From Apiospora phragmitis (lineage: Eukaryota; Ascomycota; Sordariomycetes; Amphisphaeriales; Apiosporaceae), in the NCBI GenBank assembly GCA_038363925.1, contig JAQQWL010000015.1:434001-498000 (forward strand): a stretch of DNA of 64,000 bases, given 5' to 3'. A model generated the notes under the pieces. The model was given only the letters and a program-made list of their open reading frames with translations, searched no databases and had not been told where the DNA came from. Each line of letters begins with the position of its first letter. Within the stretch, counting starts at the first letter, position 1. Positions 1 through 10,613 of the stretch are shown piece after piece. A program made the position numbers and the translations under genes.

Positions 1-1
1 C

Positions 2-3000
2 CCGCCGAATCTTACCAAGGAGTTTGAATACCTTCGTCAAATAGTTGTCCTGGAGTCTCTTGTCGCGCAAAAGGCGTTACCAGCTTTGGACGAAATGGTC
101 GCCCTTTCGGATCTGCCCATACTTGCACAAATGCGCCTGCAGAGCGCCACTCCGACGTCCAAACCCTTGCAATTGATCGGATATCTCATGGGAACAAAAT
201 CATCCCGCCCAATCGCCGAGGACAAGCAATTTGAATTGTCACACCCATGGACTGAGAGTCTGTCAACCAATATTGCCTCGAAGCTTGCCAATATCGATTC
301 CGCGACACTTCAGTCTTTGGCCATGCTTGAGGCCGAACTCCCTGTATTGGCCAATCAGATCTCGAATTATTCTGAGTCTGTGACTAGTGACTCCGTGGAA
401 AAGCTAAGTGACGTGTTGTTGATGCTCATGAGAAGTACAGTAACTACATTGGGTCCGGACTTCGCAGCAGCATTTGCCGCGCTGCAGCGGGAGCTGACAG
501 AGGATCTTCAAGAAGCCCAAGTCAGCTTCGACGAGAAGGGGCTACACTATGAGTCGCTGCGATCTATGCAGATATACGGCGACAACGGACACCTTCCACA
601 CATGGTCTCGCAGCATTTCGTCCCTTCTCTGGTTTCTTTGTTCGCGGCCAAGAGAGAGAATCGATCCAAGCGAGCTCTCCTAGCCAATGCATGGCTACAC
701 TTCTCATTGGCGTTGGTAAAGCTCTACATTCCTGATAAGATGTATGACCCCCAGCTACGACCAATGGTCGACTTGGAGAGTTACGAGGAACATGTCAGTA
801 GCCTCGACGCGCAGTTGTCCTCTATCAAGCGGTTCGGGGTCTTCTTCACTGGACAGCCCAACAACCTCAGAGGAGAGCTCATCGAGGAGGAGATTCGCGT
901 TCTTGGAGACAAGCCTGCCCTCTCCGAAACAATATACCGATCACCGTCAAACGACGAGCAAACATCAGAACACCGCGCCATCCAAGGCGAATTCAATGGC
1001 GTGCTCAAGGCTGTTCTTGGTGCCGATGTCTTGTCTGCACTTTCCCAGCACTGCTTTGGATCTGAAGTTGCAACCCAACAATTGCAGGTCATCCGCCAGA
1101 ACGTTGCGCAGATCGTGGCCCGACTCACCTTGCCCAAGTCTAACCACTACGAGGATCTGGGTATGCCTGCCATCAACATACTTCACTGCTTGGATATCGG
1201 ACTTTCCTTGGGTGAAGGAGCACCACTCGTGGGCAACAGCACTGAGTCCACTTCGAAGTCTTTAAGCCAATGTGTGCCCTTCATGGACGGTACTCTCGCG
1301 GGCTTCTCCAACGAGGGAGCGAAGCCGAAAGGAATGGACCTCCTGAGATATGCTGCCACTTGCATTGCCGTAGAAGGGCCTGGTTCCCTCAGCCCTTCGT
1401 TACGTGACGCAGTGTTCGAGGCAGTCCATTCTTTCTATGGCCAGTGGAGTCTCAAACTCGGATCCGATCGCAAAGCCGAAGAAGAGAAAAGAAGCTTGTA
1501 TCGGTTCAAGGGGAGCTTCGAGGATGAAGAGGCTGCCGAACAAGCCGCCTTCGATGAATTGTTCCCAACCTTCGATGCCGACAGTGAATCGAATGGCAAC
1601 GCCAAACCACCACCAGTCCGTGATGCGAGAGCTCTAGCAATAGAGCTAGCGAGGCTCCATCGAAACATCTTCTTGGCCCCTCTCGCCCCAACTGAGAGTG
1701 TCAAGGGCCTTTGGGGCTCTGCACTTCGGCAGGCTTCCAGAGAGCAGGCGTCAGACTTGTCCGACCGTACCCTGCTTTCCCCTGCTATTCAAGTTTTGCA
1801 TGACAAGATGTCTGATTACAACGCCAATGAGACCCGCGCCAGCTACAATTTCTACACTAGTGAGAACTTGCCTGAAGCCCGCAAACTCGTCAGCTTGGTC
1901 AATGATACTCGGGCCCGTTTCCGTCAGTTGCAGAAGGTGGAGGAAATTGGCCACTTGCAACCATTGGAAGACGTCGTTCAAGCATGTGACGATGTCCTAG
2001 AACAAGTCCACTCGATGCCCTTGGCTAAGTTGATCACTCCTGTGGAGCGCCTCCATGGCTTTGTCTACGAGTGGCAGAATGGAGGCTGGGCAAGCAAAAT
2101 CTACGGAGTGCCAGTCCTATATGACCGACTTACCGACGTGTTGATCAGCTGGCGCCGCCTTGAACTCTCGACTTGGGGCAAGTTGTTCGATATGGAACTC
2201 GAGAGATGCGAGGATGATGCCAACTCTTGGTGGTTTGTCGCCTACCAGGCTGTCATTGCCGGACCATTAGAGATGGCCGAGGCAGGAAGAGACCTTCAAC
2301 AGCATGCTGCCAACCTGCTCAAAACGCTGGAGACTTATTTCTCATCGGCTGAACTCGGTCAATTTGCAAGCCGATTGAGCCTGCTCAAACAGTTGCAGAA
2401 ACAAGTTGCATTGTTGGTCGAGGACTGGCCGGCTATGTCGGCAGTGAACCGCGCAGTCCAGAACTTCATCACCTACTACGCTCGCTTTGAACGATCTGTA
2501 CAAGAGACTATCAAGTCGGGCAAAGCCCCTATAGAGAAGCAAATGAAGGATGTTCTGCTTCTGGCTAGCTGGAAGGATACCAACATCACGGCTCTGCGGG
2601 AAAGTGCACGCAAGTCGCACCACAAGCTGTTTAGAGTAGTCAAGAAGTTCAGAGACGTGCTTGGGCAGCCAATGAAGACGATTATAGATACGGGGCTTCC
2701 GGACGAGGTCTTACAGAATCTCGAAAATGGGCAGGCTGCCCTGCTTACTGCCGAGGTGGACGACAAAGCGCTGGCCTTCTGCCAGCAAAGCATTCCGAAG
2801 TGGGCCAGTGATCACAAGCGTGTCGCCAACGCTCGTCGCACTGTTGAGATTATGACCAAGCTGGGCAGCTCGCCCTCTTCCAGTGTTGATGTGGCGAGTG
2901 AACTGGACTCGTTCCTCTCGGAGCTCGAGTCGTCGGCCGCTCAACTTCGCAAAGAGACACCGGCATTCCTAACCAAAGAGAACACACGCTTAGTCAAGCA

Positions 3001-6000
3001 TCTCAAGACCCGGAAGCGTAAGCTCTTTGCAGGCGTCCTGAGCGATCTTCGCGAGATGGGCTTCCATTACAACCTCGGCACAGATGCGCTCGCCAAGCAG
3101 GACTCCACGGCTATTATACTGTCAAAACTTGAGCCATACACTGGTGATGGGAGCGGTAGTGCTGAATACTACTTCCACAAGCTCCTGGATCTTATGCCAC
3201 GGGTCAGAAGCGCTTCTCAAACTCACTCGGAAGATCTGACCGGTGCCGAGATCAGCAGAAGCACTGGTTTCATCGAGGGAATGCTGCACGTTATTCTGGC
3301 GCAGCGTAGCACGCTCGCGGAAACTTACCAGCGCGTGGACAAACTCACTTCCACTGTCTGGCAGGTGGAGAGCATTGTGGCCTTGGATAACAGCCGTTTA
3401 CAGAAGCAATCCAAGACTACCAATGTCTCCGCGGCGGCAACGTGGGCAATCCAAATCCTTGATGTCGCCATACAACTTGTCCAGATCCATGCCAAGTTTG
3501 GTGGTATTAATAACAGCCAGGTCGTGGATAAACTGAAGTCGTGGAGCGCAGCGCTGGAATCCGCAACCGCGGCTAAAACTGGGAATCCTCTTCCCTGGTG
3601 TCTTTCATCGGATACTGACCTCAAGGCTGAGCATGTAATCGCCAGCTGCTTGAGCGAGATCAAACAGAGCATGGTAGAGCTTGGGATCGCGCGCCGTGAC
3701 CTCGCTTTCATCTTCGAACAGGTCCAGCTATGGACAAATGTCGATGAGCAGCCAGTTCAGATCCATGATAAGACGCAGCCGCTGGAAAAGCATTTGCTAC
3801 CTGCCGTCAAGAATCTGACTGACAGCATGCTAGTGGCCGTCGAGCAATTCAACAAGGCGGTGGCTAAGATTCCCACATCAACGGAAGAGTCGGCCTGGTT
3901 GACAACGTCTGATGAGGCGATGGTCGCTTCGCTGAAGTCGCTCCACCTGGACAAAATCCAGACGAGTCTGGACCGCACGCTCTCTATCCTGCTTCAGCTC
4001 AAGCTCGATGACAGCCACGTGAATCAGCTGGCCAAGTCATTACTGGCTGCCTCGTATCCCATCGTCAAGCAATACAGCACAATATGCCAGCACGCTGTCG
4101 CGACTTACGGCAAACTTAACCACAGCACATCCCATATTGCATTTAGTCTGAGCAAGCATTTCGTGCATCTTGCGGGCCAGGGCTTCTGCACGCCACAGGA
4201 GCAGTCAGATGAGAAGTCTGAAGGCGCTGGTAAGATGGAAAGTGGTACCGGTCTTGGAGAAGGAGAGGGTGCCGAGGACATCAGCAAGGACATCCAGCCC
4301 GATGAAGACTTATCTGAACTTGCTCAAGAGAAGAAACAGGAGCCCAAGCAGGAGGAGATTGAGGACGAGAAGGATGCGGTTGACATGGCAGACGGAGAGC
4401 TCGAGGGCGAAATGGGCAGTGTCGCTGGTGAAGACGACGACGAGAAGGGCTCTCAGTCCGGGGACGACGACGACAATGATGAGATGGACGAAGAAACTGG
4501 CGACGTCGATGATCTGGACCCGAATACTGTTGACGAAAAAGATGTGGGATGGCGAGAAGGAGGAGGACGCCGAGAAAGAGCAGGAGGGCGAGAACAAGAA
4601 TGGAAAGCAGAAGAAAGATGAACAGGCGGCTGCTGATGACAAACCTGACAAGGACAATAATCAAGCAGAAGAGGAAGGTGGTGAAGGCGAACAAGATGCC
4701 GAGGAGGAGCTTGGCGCTGAACAAGACGAGGATGTGCAATTCGAGGAGCCGAACCGACAAGACCAGAATGTCGAGGAGCAGGACGCTCTCGCGCTGCCCG
4801 ACGACATGGACCTCGATGGCAAGGATGAAGACGACATGTCCTCTATCAGCGACGACGACCTTGACGAGCTTTCCGACGTTGAAGAGAAGGACACGGATGA
4901 GAAGGCCGAGGACAAAGCAGAGGACAGCGATATGGGCAGCGAGAATGGCGATGCTGCCGATGCAACCGCGCCTGCAGATGAGCAAAAGGAGGACGAAGAC
5001 GCGGCAGACAAATCAGAGGACGACGATGCCGACGGCGAGGCTGACCAAGAGATGGGTGAAAACCCTGAAGAGCAACCTGAAGAGCGCGAAGACAACGAGA
5101 AGCCCTCATATGATCAGGCAAACCCCAACACCGACAACGTCGCACCCAGCGACGTTATAAACGGTGGCCAAGACCAGGACGCCAACCAGACTGATGACCA
5201 AGACACATCTCAAGACAACACGGCCCAACGTGAGAGCGGGCAGATGGGGGAGAGTGCGGCCAATCAAGATACATCAACAGGCGACAAAGGCAGCATTGCC
5301 AAATCGCAAGAACAGCCTGCTCAATCCGAGGGAGACGACCTTCAGGACTCCGCCGTCGAACAACCCTTCAAAGCTCTCGGCGACGCTCTTGAGAAATGGC
5401 ACCGACAACAACGTGAGATCAAGCAAGCGCAAGCCGAAGAGTTCAAGGACATTGCCGACAAGAACAACGACGAAATGGTCCCTAAGGAGTTCCAGCATCT
5501 GCAAAACGATGAGATGGCAGCAGATACCCAAGCCATCGGAACTACGACTGAAGAGGAATCGCGTCCCTTTGACGACACCATGGCAATTGACGATGAGAAT
5601 GAGGATCCTGATAGTCGGGCTATGCCAGAGGACGATGAGCAGGCTGCTGACGACGCCAAGGACGCTGACAAGATGGATATCTCGGAACCACTTGAGCCGC
5701 AAGACAAAGCAGAATCCCAGCGCGAGGAAGGCCGAGCGGGTGTGTCCACCCGTAAGGGTGCTTATGACCGGGAAGTGACACCGCCTATGGACGGTGCCGA
5801 CCGCGAGGACCAAGACGAGGAAAGTGTCGACGAGACCTCTGTCCAACTATCGTCAACCTATATTACAGAGCCAACCTCGGAGCTCCGCGACTTTGACGAG
5901 GCAATGAAGCAATGGACGGACTTCCAAGCCAGAACTAATCCGCTGTCCTTGGCTCTTACGTCGCAGCTGCGTCTGATCCTCACACCATCTCAGTCGACCA

Positions 6001-6833
6001 AGCTCTCGGGTTCCTACCGCACCGGTAAGCGACTCAACATCAAGCGCATCATCCCCTATATCGCCTCTTCGTACAAGCGAGACAAGATCTGGATGCGTCG
6101 GGCCATCCCGACCAAGCGCTCGTACCAGATCCTGCTCTGCGTCGACGACTCCAAGTCGATGGGCGAGTCGGCGTCGGGCCAGCTGGCGCTCGAGTCGTTC
6201 GTCATGGTGTCGCGCGCCCTGACGCTGCTCGAGGTGGGCCAGGTGGGCGTGCTGGGCTTCGGCGGCCACACGTTCATGGCGCACGACTTCACCGAGCCGT
6301 TCGCGTCGCACGACGCCGGCGCCAAGGTGCTGCAGCGCTTCCGCTTCCAGCAGGACCACACCGACATCCGCGGCCTCGTCCGCGACACCATCGCCCGCTT
6401 CCGCGCCGCGCGCCTCCAGAACCCGGGCCGCGGCGGCGAGGACCTCTGGCAGCTCGCCCTGATCCTCTCGGACGGCCTCACGCCGTCGCAAGAGCACGAC
6501 GAGATCCGCCGGCTGCTCCGCGAGGCCATGGAGGAGCGCATCATGATCGTGTTTATTATCATGGACGATGCAAGATCGAAGAGCAAGCCTCAGTCGCACC
6601 AGCAGCAGCAATCTGGGGCGGTGGCGCAGAACAAGGTCTCCAGTGGTGGTGTCCTCAACTTAAGGTCAGTCAAGTGGGTCAAGGATGAGCTTGGCAACAC
6701 GGTCGGGATCAAGACCGAGGCCTTCCTGGATACGTTCCCGTTCCAGTATTACCTCATTGTGCATGATTTGCAGGACTTGCCTGCTGCTTTGGCTGGGCTG
6801 TTGAGGAGTTGGTTTGCTGAGGTTAATGCATAA
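2..6833 (+). CDS. MDN1: Midasin (ribosome-assembly AAA ATPase), C-terminal part, 5' end outside the window
   Basis: This is the C-terminal ~2,276 residues of midasin (Rea1/Mdn1), the giant dynein-like AAA ATPase that strips assembly factors from pre-60S ribosomes in the nucleolus and nucleoplasm. The frame is open from base 2, so the gene enters from the left; the six AAA modules lie outside. Seen here: a long helical linker (to about 4150), an Asp/Glu-rich low-complexity segment (about 4200-5850), and a C-terminal vWA domain with an intact MIDAS motif VDDSKSMGE (6141-6167) followed by an ILSDG strand. In midasin the vWA/MIDAS domain binds the UBL domains of Rsa4 and Ytm1. No introns are seen. 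One frame break lies in an A run at 4536-4540: five A where four would keep the expected DEKMWDGE. Removing one A gives one continuous frame to TAA at 6831-6833. Identity is very likely; the frame break is probably a sequence error. Confidence 0.95.
4536..4540 (+). other. Single-base frame break in midasin (extra A in A5)
   Basis: The upstream frame ends in a stop 80 nt further on, while the downstream frame carries the rest of the acidic region and the vWA domain. Dropping one A restores the conserved DEKMWDGE junction. The shift skips one base (+1), so it is not a -1 slippery heptamer. Confidence 0.85.
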
Positions 6834-7236
6834 GTGCCTTCAAAGGGAAGAAGGGAGTACGGAGTTAGGGGGTAGGATGCGTTAGTTACAATTTCATGTT
6901 CGTTTGATTTGCCCTTTTCATAGTAATAAGATGTAATCACTTCACTTTATTGGTCCTTAATGACTTCTCTGAGCAATTGGCGACGGGATTGCTGGCGATG
7001 GTTGGCAACAACTGGCAGGTAGTAAACGGATCTTTCACGCGTCACAGTTCCGGTATGTCAGTTCATGTAGTCTATTAGCATATGGCTGATCATCTCCTCG
7101 AACCGCAGTTCGTTCTATGATCAGAGTCTCGGGATTCGACACAAGTTCGATCGAGACCTAAAGCTCATGTACTCATCATAGTTGTTGATCTTTTAGCACT
7201 TCGCAGGTAATTCCATGTCATCACTGCTCCGACTGG
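6834..7236. other. Intergenic, 3' side of midasin and of the first small paralogue
   Basis: This is convergent 3' flank between a plus-strand and a minus-strand gene. It is AT-richer than its neighbours; I see no ORF or repeat of note. Confidence 0.5.
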
Positions 7237-7805
7237 TCATGACATATTAGCTTGCGCTGCATTATCAGAGTTGGATGAGGGCTTACTAGATGAAGCGAAC
7301 GTCATGAAGCTGGTGCCTTGGCAACGAAGGCCCCTGGAAAGGTACGCGATAAGATGTGTTGCGTTCCCCTGTTTGGTCGCATAGTCAAACAGATCCGTCG
7401 CGTTCACCAGGACATCATCCACAGAGTTCGGCTTGTTCTCAGCCAACCTGTCGATCACACAGTCCCAGCGGGAAGGGGTGTCGTCGGCCCAACCGACTAA
7501 GAAGCGACAGATCGGCTGTTAGTAACCTCCAGTTGCACACAGAATAGTTTGGGGACCACGCACCTATCAGTTTATTCAAGTCCCTGACGAACTTCAGCTG
7601 CAGACGTAGCAATGAAGCTGACTTGTAATGACTGAAGGCGGAGGCTTGATGGTTTATTGTGCACTGGTGCTTCAACATGTGAAGCCATCGCTCATCGCTG
7701 AACTTGTCCCCCCTGATGGCTTCCAATGCAGCTGCCAGGTTGGAAAGTCGCAACGCTTGCCTGCATAAATCCGGGAGGCCACGTATCGGGCTCGGCGGGA
7801 TCCAT
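7237..7805 (-). CDS. Small paralogue A of a three-member tandem family (unknown function), one frame break
   Basis: I do not recognise the family. Exon 1 (7564..7805) starts MDPAEPDTWPPGF and continues, after a one-base frame break near 7750-7765, as ALRLSNLAAALEAI...LLRLQLKFVRDLNKLI. The donor is GTGCGT at 7563, in phase 1. Exon 2 (7237..7496, after an AG at 7497-7498) reads WDCVIDRL...DLFDYA...LIAYLSRG. With one base removed the product is 166 aa. The same two-exon plan, the same phase-1 intron position and the pattern W-(D/E)...F/Y..A......(L/I)(I/L)(A/S)Y(I/L) recur in the two neighbours at 8.3-9.1 and 9.6-10.2 kb, which is the main evidence that it is a gene. The frame break may be sequence error, as elsewhere in this window, or true decay. 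Confidence 0.55.
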
Positions 7806-8320
7806 TGCGTAGTTGGTCGCGCTGATGCTGGGGTGGAAAGAGTTGAGCTTGCTTTGGTCTGGTTGGGAGGAAGGAAGGAAGAAGGGAGCGCAAACGTGGA
7901 AGTGGAGGCAAATCAACAAACACGAATCGAAATTCCCAAAACCCAGCCATTAAATATTCTGGCCTTGGATCAATCGATTAAGTGATCCCTTCAGTTTAAT
8001 TGTCTGAAGTTTCAATGCATATCATTAAGTAAAATCAGTCCATCTCGATGGACACATATGGCACTACTAATCAATGTTTTTTTTCTTCACTGCAGGTGCG
8101 CATCATGCTGGCCTGGGCACGCCTCTACTTCAGAAATATACGATGTCGTTCCTGCTCCTCAAGTTTTTGATTGGTTCGGGGCATATAAAAGGTAAAGATG
8201 TAGAGGCATTATCTGGCAATCGTCCTACTACGTGCAAAGCAAATGGGAAACATTGATGCAATTGACGACACCAATTATGGTTCTGCGGTATCAAGTATCA
8301 TTGTATTCATTGGGCCTCGG

Positions 8321-9149
8321 TCACCTCGAAGGGTAGTCTAGAAGCCATAGAGTTGAATACATCTCAGCGGCCCTTTGATGAGCATCAGTCTGTTCAGCCG
8401 TGATACCTTCTCGTCTTCTCTCGTTATCTTCAGCTGACTGGAAATCCTCACGATTCAATGTCTGGTGACCTAGACCCGTCTGTTAGTTGTGTTGGAATCT
8501 CCCTTTCGAGCAACGTGCTTACCTTGCGCTTTTTGCTCTGTGCGTCAAGCGGTGAGCCCTCGTCAGCGGCTGCCTCGTTCTTGACGGCAGGAACATGCTC
8601 AGCCTCGGTCGCTACGGCCAGCGAAGTCATAATGGTAGACTTCTCGAGCTGAAGACTGCCACCCTTTGCGATGTAGGAAATAAATTCTTCCTCGGTTTCT
8701 TCTTCCATGGCTTCTTGATAAATGTCTGCTTTATCGGCCATGTGGTCGCTAGATCCGTTTATCTCGGTCGAGAGGTTGGCTTTCATCTTCTCCCATCCTC
8801 ATTCAGGTGCAATACCGCCATCTGTAGAGTACGGTTAGTGGTGCACTTCTTCCCAGATCGGGGAATACAGGTAAGGCTTTTTTGACTTACGTACTGCACG
8901 GTACATGCGCGCCAAGAATTCCACTTGAATATACAGCAGTGACTCTTCACAATTAGAATCTCTGTTTTCTATGAAGAGGATGGCACATTGCGTCTGGAGC
9001 TCTTTGAACCAGGAAACTTGGAGATACTCGGCTGGTAGAGTATCTTTGCACTGATGGATCGCCTCGAGGAAGTCGAACCTCAACAAAGCCATAGGGACAG
9101 CTGTAGTGCCAAAAGGCAGGTTTCCTGCCTCAAACATTGCGTTGTCCAT
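8321..9149 (-). pseudogene. Small paralogue B of the tandem family, in-frame TGA in exon 2
   Basis: Exon 1 (8891..9149) starts MDNAMFEAGNLPFG and has RFDFLEAI...LPAEYLQVSWFKELQTQC, closely matching paralogue C. A GTAAGT donor follows at 8890 in phase 1. Exon 2 (8523..8821, after CTCTACAG) reads GGIAPE-stop-GWEKM where C reads GGDAAETCGWEKM: TGA (8799-8801) stands for TGC. Beyond it the frame is open (DIYQEAMEEETEEEFISYIAKG) to KKRK and a GTAAGC donor at 8522. A third exon (8321..8461) is open for 46 codons and ends TGA. Reading through the stop gives 232 codons. An alternative acceptor AG at 8798-8799 would splice out the TGA in frame, so the gene may still work. The function is unknown. Confidence 0.6.
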
Positions 9150-9574
9150 GATGACGATGAGTGATTGCTCTGTTTGGTCCAAATAATACCTTGGCAGATG
9201 GGAAAGGTGAGGTTTCCCAAGTTGGTGGTTTTGGTTGGGCCCGATGTGTACTGACAGTTTGGATATAACAAGCTGGATCAAAAGAAAATGGGGGGGCAAC
9301 AGGTTCTGGTGCAAAGGACTCTTTGCAGGCAATTCACTCTCTCCTCACTCCACCATTACATGAAGTCCTGGAACATGCTTCCACCAGCTACTAGATCATT
9401 GCCTAAGGTATTCAATCGTCACAGGTCATTGTTCCATTGCTAGCTCTCGTTTTGCTAATTACCTCACTTTTGCCGCATCCCGTAGATATCATTCCTGATG
9501 TATGTAAGAAACCTATCTTCGATACGTGGTAGAGAAGGACAGGTTGGCAATTACAGAGCCTGTTTTGATAACTA
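9150..9574. other. Spacer between paralogues B and C
   Basis: This holds the upstream region of paralogue B and the 3' flank of paralogue C. I see no further coding signal and no repeat. Confidence 0.4.
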
Positions 9575-10157
9575 TCACTGTCTCTCAGGGGCATGTCTAT
9601 TTGCCACGATGCAGGCTGTCGTGATGGATGATGGTCCCATCCTGTCAGAGTTCTCGGTGCCGTGTGCGATGTATGCAAGCAAGTCTCCTTCGGTAGTTGC
9701 CTTCATTGCTGAACTGAACAGGCCAGAGGGGGGTTGTGAGATATCTCCGAGGCCATTGAGATATGGTGAGAGCATTTGTGGCATCTTCTCCCATCCGCAT
9801 GTCTCTGCGGCATCACCGCCTGCCATGAGCGATTAGCAAACCAGCTTGTTCTTCAGGCTAAGCGACCCTTGACAGGCCCGGTTACTTACACACAGAGCGA
9901 TACAAGCCCTTCAAGAAAAGCACTTGTAGGTACAGCAGTGATACGAGGTCTGAAGCATTGCCCCCGTGTCCATTACTGAATTGCGAGTATAGTACTGAGC
10001 ATTGCTTTTGGAGGATCTTGAGCCATGAGTCCCGGATATAGTCAGCAGGAAGGGTTTTCCTGAACTGGTCGATGGCATCAAGGAAGTCGAATCTTAGCAC
10101 AATGGCAACTGACGTACCCAAAGGCAGGTCGTCCGGGTCGAAGAGTGCCTCTTCCAT
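9575..10157 (-). CDS. Small paralogue C of the tandem family (unknown function), intact
   Basis: This is the best-preserved member. Exon 1 (9890..10157) encodes MEEALFDPDDLPLGTSVAI, RFDFLDAIDQF, LPADYIRDSWLKILQKQC and LLYLQVLFLKGLYRSV, then a GTAAGT donor at 9889 in phase 1. Exon 2 (9575..9819, after CATGGCAG) encodes CGDAAETCGWEKM, an FSSAMKATTEGDLLAYIAHG segment, and a stop at 9575-9577, giving 170 aa. I see no signal peptide, membrane segment or known catalytic motif. The N-terminal half looks helical with a regular hydrophobic pattern. Its similarity to paralogue B is obvious by eye (RFDFL(D/E)AI, LPA(D/E)Y, SW(L/F)K, QC). Paralogue B ends with an extra KKRK-type basic exon that C lacks. 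Confidence 0.6.
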
Positions 10158-10613
10158 GGTTGTGCGTAAGCCGTCTACTCGGCGGCGTGTTGATGGTGAG
10201 GAGGGATGAGAAATGAGGATTTCCTGCTCTGGTCACAGAAGATTTGTAGGTGCAGCAGAGGCGAATTGTTCCATCTGATGAGAAAATCAGTAATGATTGG
10301 GAACGTCAGAGCGTAGGTACTGCCCAAATCTACTTACATCAAGGCACCTATTTCGGTTGCCCAAGGCACTTCAAACGAGCAAACGCAACGCTACAAACAA
10401 AGCAAGATGTGCCGTGGCCCCATGCGTCCTTAGTTCTTACTTGCTTCATGCAGGAATCGTGGAGCAACTTCTCGTCTGGTCCTTTTCGTCATAAAGGGAC
10501 ACACTTGGCTTTCTTGTTGCTTGTATGTACGACAACTTCTCAAGATCATCCCAACCTGTACGCCTTGCTTGCACATTTCTAGTGCCTAGCTAAGCACCTT
10601 CTTGGCCTTCAAA
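10158..10613. other. Divergent intergenic region
   Basis: This spacer lies between the starts of paralogue C (minus) and the TET/JBP-like gene (plus), so it should hold both promoters. I see no clear individual site. Confidence 0.4.

Noticed and set aside
4520..4545. A programmed -1 ribosomal frameshift in midasin at the A run.
   Set aside because: The needed shift is +1 (skip one base), and the run does not form an X XXY YYZ heptamer in the zero frame. Similar breaks occur in most genes of the window.
4281..4985. Long minus-strand frame opposite the midasin acidic region.
   Set aside because: It is the mirror of a biased GA-rich coding repeat and gives a Leu/Ile/Val-rich translation that only looks membrane-like.
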